64,000 nt of DNA. Origin: Mimachlamys varia. Its lineage: Eukaryota; Mollusca; Bivalvia; Pectinida; Pectinidae. Shown here piece by piece: positions 59,340 through 64,000 of this stretch. Positions within the stretch are counted from its first letter, which is position 1. Each line of letters begins with the position of its first letter. The stretch spans positions 14,630,757-14,694,756 of the forward strand of contig OX392543.1 in assembly GCA_947623455.1 (NCBI GenBank), written 5' to 3'. Position numbers and translations under genes: made by a program. The notes under the pieces are model-generated. The model was not told the origin of the DNA and did no database searches. It saw nothing but the letters and a program-made list of their open reading frames with translations.

Positions 59340-60660
59340 TAGATGTCCTATTTAACATTTAGTTACACTGTAGAATTATAAGCTTGTCCTTACTATTATT
59401 CCGTTTTACGTAATACACAATAAAGCTAATAGGAGGATTGTCGACATAATTTGAAAGGATTTTTTAATACATTAAAAGATTTTGGTCTGTTTCTTAATCT
59501 TATTTTGATAAGTAAAATAATACGCAGAATTTAATTTATAAGAACTGAGACCCCAAGCCCAATTTATAAATAGAAACAAACATATCAAACTAATTAATTG
59601 CATTAATATCTATGCAAAACTACCGAAACTTTTCAATCTAACTAAAAATACTAAATTAGTGCAAAGCATATGATATGGCTATAAAATGCAGCGAGTATGT
59701 CGTTCAATACATATCTATAACTAGTACAGTAGACAAAAACTAACTGTGCTGAAAATTAGATCACGAAACTAGGCCTATGTTTAAGTACTAACAAATATCA
59801 ATACAACTCTATGTTATGTCTGGTCACTTTGATTTAATACAATAAAGGAAAACAAGCTACTTAACAAGCGACATTGTCCTGTTTTCTTTAATCTGCGGGA
59901 TCATGTCTTAACAAGCATTGTCAGCTTTCCCATATTTTGGAGTTTATTTTATTTTATTTGTTATAATTTTGGAAATGGATATCAATATCAACTTTCTACT
60001 TCCTTAACATAAATATTCTGATACTCTGGAATATGCACCTGTTGTTTTCAACATAAATACTTATCTTATTTATTTCATTCCTTATTAAGATACCATCGTG
60101 TGGAAAACCAGGGTGGTGGTGGATGTAATCTTTAACATTTTAAATGTAAATAGTTTAAATGTCGGACTATTTAAAGATTTGTAGAATAGCCCTTGCATGT
60201 AAAGTATTCTTTAATGTTTTATATCGAGATAGGGATAATATGTTAACAGGTACACATTGATATTGTTTATCAACAGAAGAACAATTTTGTTAAAGTTACT
60301 TTAACGGAATAATGACCCAATGGTTATCAGGGAGGTGTTGGTCACGAACAGGTATTGTTTACAGACGACGATAGTCTTAATGGTGTCGTTACACCTACAA
60401 TTTATATTATACTATGCGTATATTTATAAAATGTAACAAACATAATTGACTGTGTCATATAACACCAAATTACCTATTGTGCACTTATATTTTATCTTTT
60501 TCGAAGCACGTGCTGAGGAAATACCAAATGATCACATAATTCAGAAAAAAAGGCTTTTGGGTAGCGCTTAAAATTATATTTGGGCTAAACTAGGGTCTGA
60601 TGTGAAAAAGTCATGTTATTATGGTTTAACCATTTATACCTATACAATATTACACTTGTT
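59340..60660. other. No recognisable gene
   Basis: AT-rich; no frame above 60 residues of interest. Confidence 0.35.
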
Positions 60661-60671
60661 GATTTATAAAC

Positions 60672-60845
60672 AAATCAGATAATACGGAAGCGTCAACAAA
60701 ACCATAATCCGAACTCATAACCGATTAAAACTAGAGACAAAATATAACTATAAATAAAGGAAAGACCTATATGGAGACCCTTGTACAAATTTAAGATAGT
60801 AAGACCAGGTGTCCCTGAAACGTAAGCGCCTTTTAATAAAGCTCT
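60672..60845 (+). repeat. Dispersed repeat family R1, copy 5
   Basis: GGAAGCGTCAACAAAACCAT, AATCCGAACTCA and GACCAGGTGTCCCTGAAACG in family order; the second half is missing. Confidence 0.7.
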
Positions 60846-61031
60846 AAACATATGATCTGAACTAGACAATTCACCTGGATACTGGTAGCATGTATGTAGC
60901 AAATTTTAATGATTATGTCGAAAATTGTAATTACCCCATCATAATCAGCTTTATGTTTGGATAGATGACGTAGCACAAACATATGCTGCACCTTTTAGAA
61001 ATAGATACAGTATGCCAAATTGAATTAAACC

Positions 61032-61075
61032 GCATCATACAGCTGTTTGGTCCTCCTAGGATTCTTTAGTGATGT
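61032..61075 (-). ncRNA. Degenerate hammerhead ribozyme motif
   Basis: Shares ACAGCTGTATGATGC and the flanks with 57,047-57,094, but the core reads CTAAAGA and CCAAAC instead of CUGANGA and CGAAAC, so it should be inactive. Confidence 0.55.
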
Positions 61076-61149
61076 TAGGGACCAAGAGGTGGGAATCCAA
61101 CATTTCTAAACTAATGTAGAAGTAGAATAGATTTTACAAACTACTTTAC

Positions 61150-62390
61150 TGAAATATCCTATTAACCAGGATCGCCGTTTGGTATGATCATATCATGGGA
61201 CGATTACCTGCACTTACGATAACATATATTTAGCTACATGTACATGATTTTTGTCTTCTCTGTCATACTTTGTATGTTGCAATCCTTTTTGCGAGTAATG
61301 TTAATAATTATGCTGAAAATTGCAAGTGAATGGTCGATTTGTTTTGACTTGAATTAATTATTTTTTTAATAACATCTACGGTATAAAAAGAATTTGTTTT
61401 GATTTGTGATAAATCTTCTAGCGAATAGCAATTTAATGTCATTAAGTCAACTCTTACTGAAACTTGGTAATGTTAACGTAATGCCGAATGCATTATAAAC
61501 AATATTATCCCATTAAATATTATTGTAGTGGTGAGCATGTTTATATATTAATGACATTAACCACGTTGCAGTTGAGTAAGCAAATAGGTTAGTATCTTAT
61601 AGTGTATATACAGGTACCCCACATTATATTACAAGGGAGATAAGCGTTTTAATCAGCATTACTTTGCACTAAGTTATTAATTAACGAGGTTTATCAATTA
61701 TTTAGCAAGTATTTGGCGTTGATTTAGTGCAAAACGTTTAAATTTTGAATACACACCATTCATTAAGTTATATAGTAATACACTAACATCGTGGATCATA
61801 TCATGTCACACTCAAACTTGTCTGTGGTTGTAAATTATCGACAAACGTTTTATCCTCCTAAATAGGGTCAATTGATTTCCATGTAGAAACGCATCTAGTA
61901 CCTGTCCCCCACTCAACAAGGGGTGTCCTCTACTGAACATAGGCCGATAAATATCAACCTTTATGTTTACGTAAACCATGATAGCTAGATACATACTTGT
62001 AAATATCGCAGATAGGAACAACTGCGTTTAACGAGCACGATTTAAATCATAACCTTACCAAGGTAATTTCTTAGATTTTGTGTCGTATCCCAATATAAAC
62101 CTTACATTAAATTTTGATTTATCTTCCTGTCCTTCCCTGCGCTCTTCACATACCCGTGCAGTTAACATGTTCGCCTAATTGGAAAATCTAGTCCTAGTAT
62201 CACGTATACTGCTAGTTCGTGACCAGTTCGTTTTATGCTTTGTCACCTATACTCTATAGGGAACATGTTGTTGGGCTCATAAAAAGGGTCTTCAAATGAA
62301 AGTGTATTACACTGAATAGCGTACACTGAAAGTCAATAGGTGTTCAGGGTATCTCATATCTTCGTTCAAATATTATCTTCGTAAAAAACG
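61150..62390. other. No recognisable gene
   Basis: AT-rich; the short minus frame at 61812-62021 is unremarkable. Confidence 0.35.
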
Positions 62391-62394
62391 CTAT

Positions 62395-62970
62395 AAAGCT
62401 ATTTCATATATTGTTAATTGTTATAAAACTATTATATACACTGCTAGTTGTTATAAACCTATTTTCTACCACAATAGGTGGGTATTATTCAACTCCAAGG
62501 GTATCAAATAATCATTACAACTGTTGAATAGCATTTTGTTTATACAACACGTGGAATTAACTCTAAATACAGTTTGATTGGCTGAAATGATGAACTTTGA
62601 CCGGAACTTTGACGTCGTCAATATATACGAGATGATGTGTTTTCGCGCAAATATCATCTGCGGTTCACAGAAAACAACATTGCCATTACGAATTAATAGT
62701 ATTGTGGTAGAAACAGGTCACACGACTCGTGGTTATTGGATATGGAATGTTTTTCATTCTCGTTAATTATTTTTATTTAATTTTAATTATTTTTAAAAGC
62801 TACAAAAGCACTCGCTAAAGCTCGTGTCTTTTGTAACTTTAAAAAAATAACCTCTTCATATACACTGTTTATTGGTATAAAATTATTATTCATATACAAT
62901 GTTTATTGCTATTACATACGCTGTTAAATATTATGAAGCTACTTAATACACTGTTAATTTGTATACAGCT
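62395..62970. repeat. Diverged minisatellite split by an insertion
   Basis: Units with ATACACTG, TTAATTGTTATAAA and CTATT occur at 62395-62475 and again at 62860-62970. Between them lies about 380 bp of other sequence ending in the hairpin below. Confidence 0.55.
62786..62850. repeat. Hairpin inside split minisatellite
   Basis: TTATTTTTAAAAGCTACAAA and the inverse TTTGTAACTTTAAAAAAATAA flank a CACTCGCTAAAGCTCGTG core, giving a long imperfect stem. Confidence 0.65.
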
Positions 62971-62979
62971 ATATGAGTG

Positions 62980-63890
62980 ACACTGAGCTTCTTCGTTCAA
63001 AACGAACTACAATCGGTATTTTACTTTCTGATTTTTATTTTGTTTTTTGTCATAATACATTCCTTTTACCGTTTTCTGACGGGCACATACAACAGGTTTA
63101 CCAGAAATATCCCAAGTACTTTTTTAAAATCTCACTCAGCGATAGCTGATAAAATCATAATCATCTATTTGCGATGTCATACACGACGCCTTAGTGAGGA
63201 GCACATGTCATATTGAAGGAGATCCATATCGCGTACAATTGTTCGTTTTAAAGCTCGAAACAAAATCAGTTCTTTTCCAATTTCCAATAATAGTGTCTAT
63301 TGAATAAAGTTCAATAATAAGTTTTTATTCGTCACGTTTGTATGCACGCATCATTATATTCGATGTACGAATTACAAAAAAATCAAAATTGTTTTTTGGT
63401 AAAAAGTCTCTTACCAGACCTATATATCAAAAGGAAGTAAAGTGTGTGTGTGGGAGGGGGGTGTTCAAAATTATGTTAATATCTTTACGAGATTGTTCTT
63501 CCCCGTAGTGGATTGGACGTTTTGATCATGTAATGTACAACGCTTATCCTACTTGCTATTATCACAATTCCATGACTAACATTTATATTGTATGGACTCC
63601 AAAATAAAAATGATGATCTTATTTACCACTAGTATGATTATGTATAAGTGAAAATGCATAAACCTAATTGTCCAAGATTAACATGTTAAATACTTTAGTA
63701 TCCATTATTATTTGGAAATGCATTATCCATTTATCCTCAGATAATGTTTACTTATCTACGAAAATAAGGACTCCTCTCCCATGCTACCATCAGCTCTTTA
63801 TAAACTCACAAACCTCACAAACAATGCCATTACTTACGTAAGAAATCATAAAAATAGTTTTAGAAATTAATAATTGTCACCTGGATATTT
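62980..63890. other. No recognisable gene
   Basis: AT-rich; 79-residue plus frame at 62977-63216 is hydrophobic by composition but has no family features. Confidence 0.3.
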
Positions 63891-63894
63891 TGAT

Positions 63895-64000
63895 TTTGAA
63901 AAAATCAGAGAATATCGTAGCGTCGTTAAAAACATAATGCGAACTCAAACTCGATTAAACCAGGGGCAAAATATGAATAAAAGGAAACATTTACATGAAG
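63895..64000 (+). repeat. Dispersed repeat family R1, copy 6 (cut by window end)
   Basis: Begins AAAATCAGAGAATATCGTAG and continues GCGAACTCAAACTCGATTAA in family order to the edge of the window. Confidence 0.7.

Overview
The window is eukaryotic, AT-rich and gene-poor. Its genes are split by introns with GT/AG borders, and transposon debris is dense. The gene content (a cluster of secreted coiled-coil plus C1q-domain proteins), tRNA-derived SINEs with a shared central body, hammerhead-ribozyme repeats and a decayed Maverick/Polinton point to a lophotrochozoan, most likely a bivalve mollusc. The species cannot be fixed from sequence alone.

Layout. (1) 1-5.9 kb and 43.6-47.9 kb are the two arms of a large inverted duplication. 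Each arm carries the same three-exon NNMT/PNMT/TEMT-type methyltransferase gene. The copies converge on a 38-kb spacer and both are broken, in different exons: the left copy by one lost base in exon 3, the right copy by two lost bases in exon 2. (2) 6.1-9 kb holds a 31-bp satellite, two fold-back elements and a CATA-rich microsatellite. (3) 9.4-13.5 kb holds fragments of a decayed Polinton (integrase pieces, a probable adenain-like protease, protein-primed DNA polymerase B), interrupted by a SINE and TTAA-type MITEs. (4) 17.2-21.1 kb is a 22-bp tandem array inside a ~2-kb higher-order duplication. (5) 21.9-32.8 kb is a C1q cluster: one apparently intact gene (minus), one copy with a deleted exon end (minus), one exon fragment (minus) and one full-length copy with two in-frame stops (plus). 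A truncated LINE lies inside it. (6) 33-43.5 kb is mostly unrecognised AT-rich DNA with LINE remnants, a ~152-bp tandem repeat and fold-back elements. (7) 48-64 kb is intergenic DNA with SINEs, LINE remnants, a recurrent dispersed repeat and hammerhead-type repeats, one with an intact catalytic core. A candidate TATA box plus first coding exon lies near 56.1 kb.

The probable working product is the secreted C1q-domain protein at 22.8-24.0 kb, of the type that bivalves have expanded as lectin-like immune recognition molecules. Neither methyltransferase copy has an uninterrupted frame as read here. If the sequence is accurate the pair is decaying; if some indels are sequencing errors, one copy could be functional. 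The rest of the window is best read as a history of insertion, tandem growth and local rearrangement.
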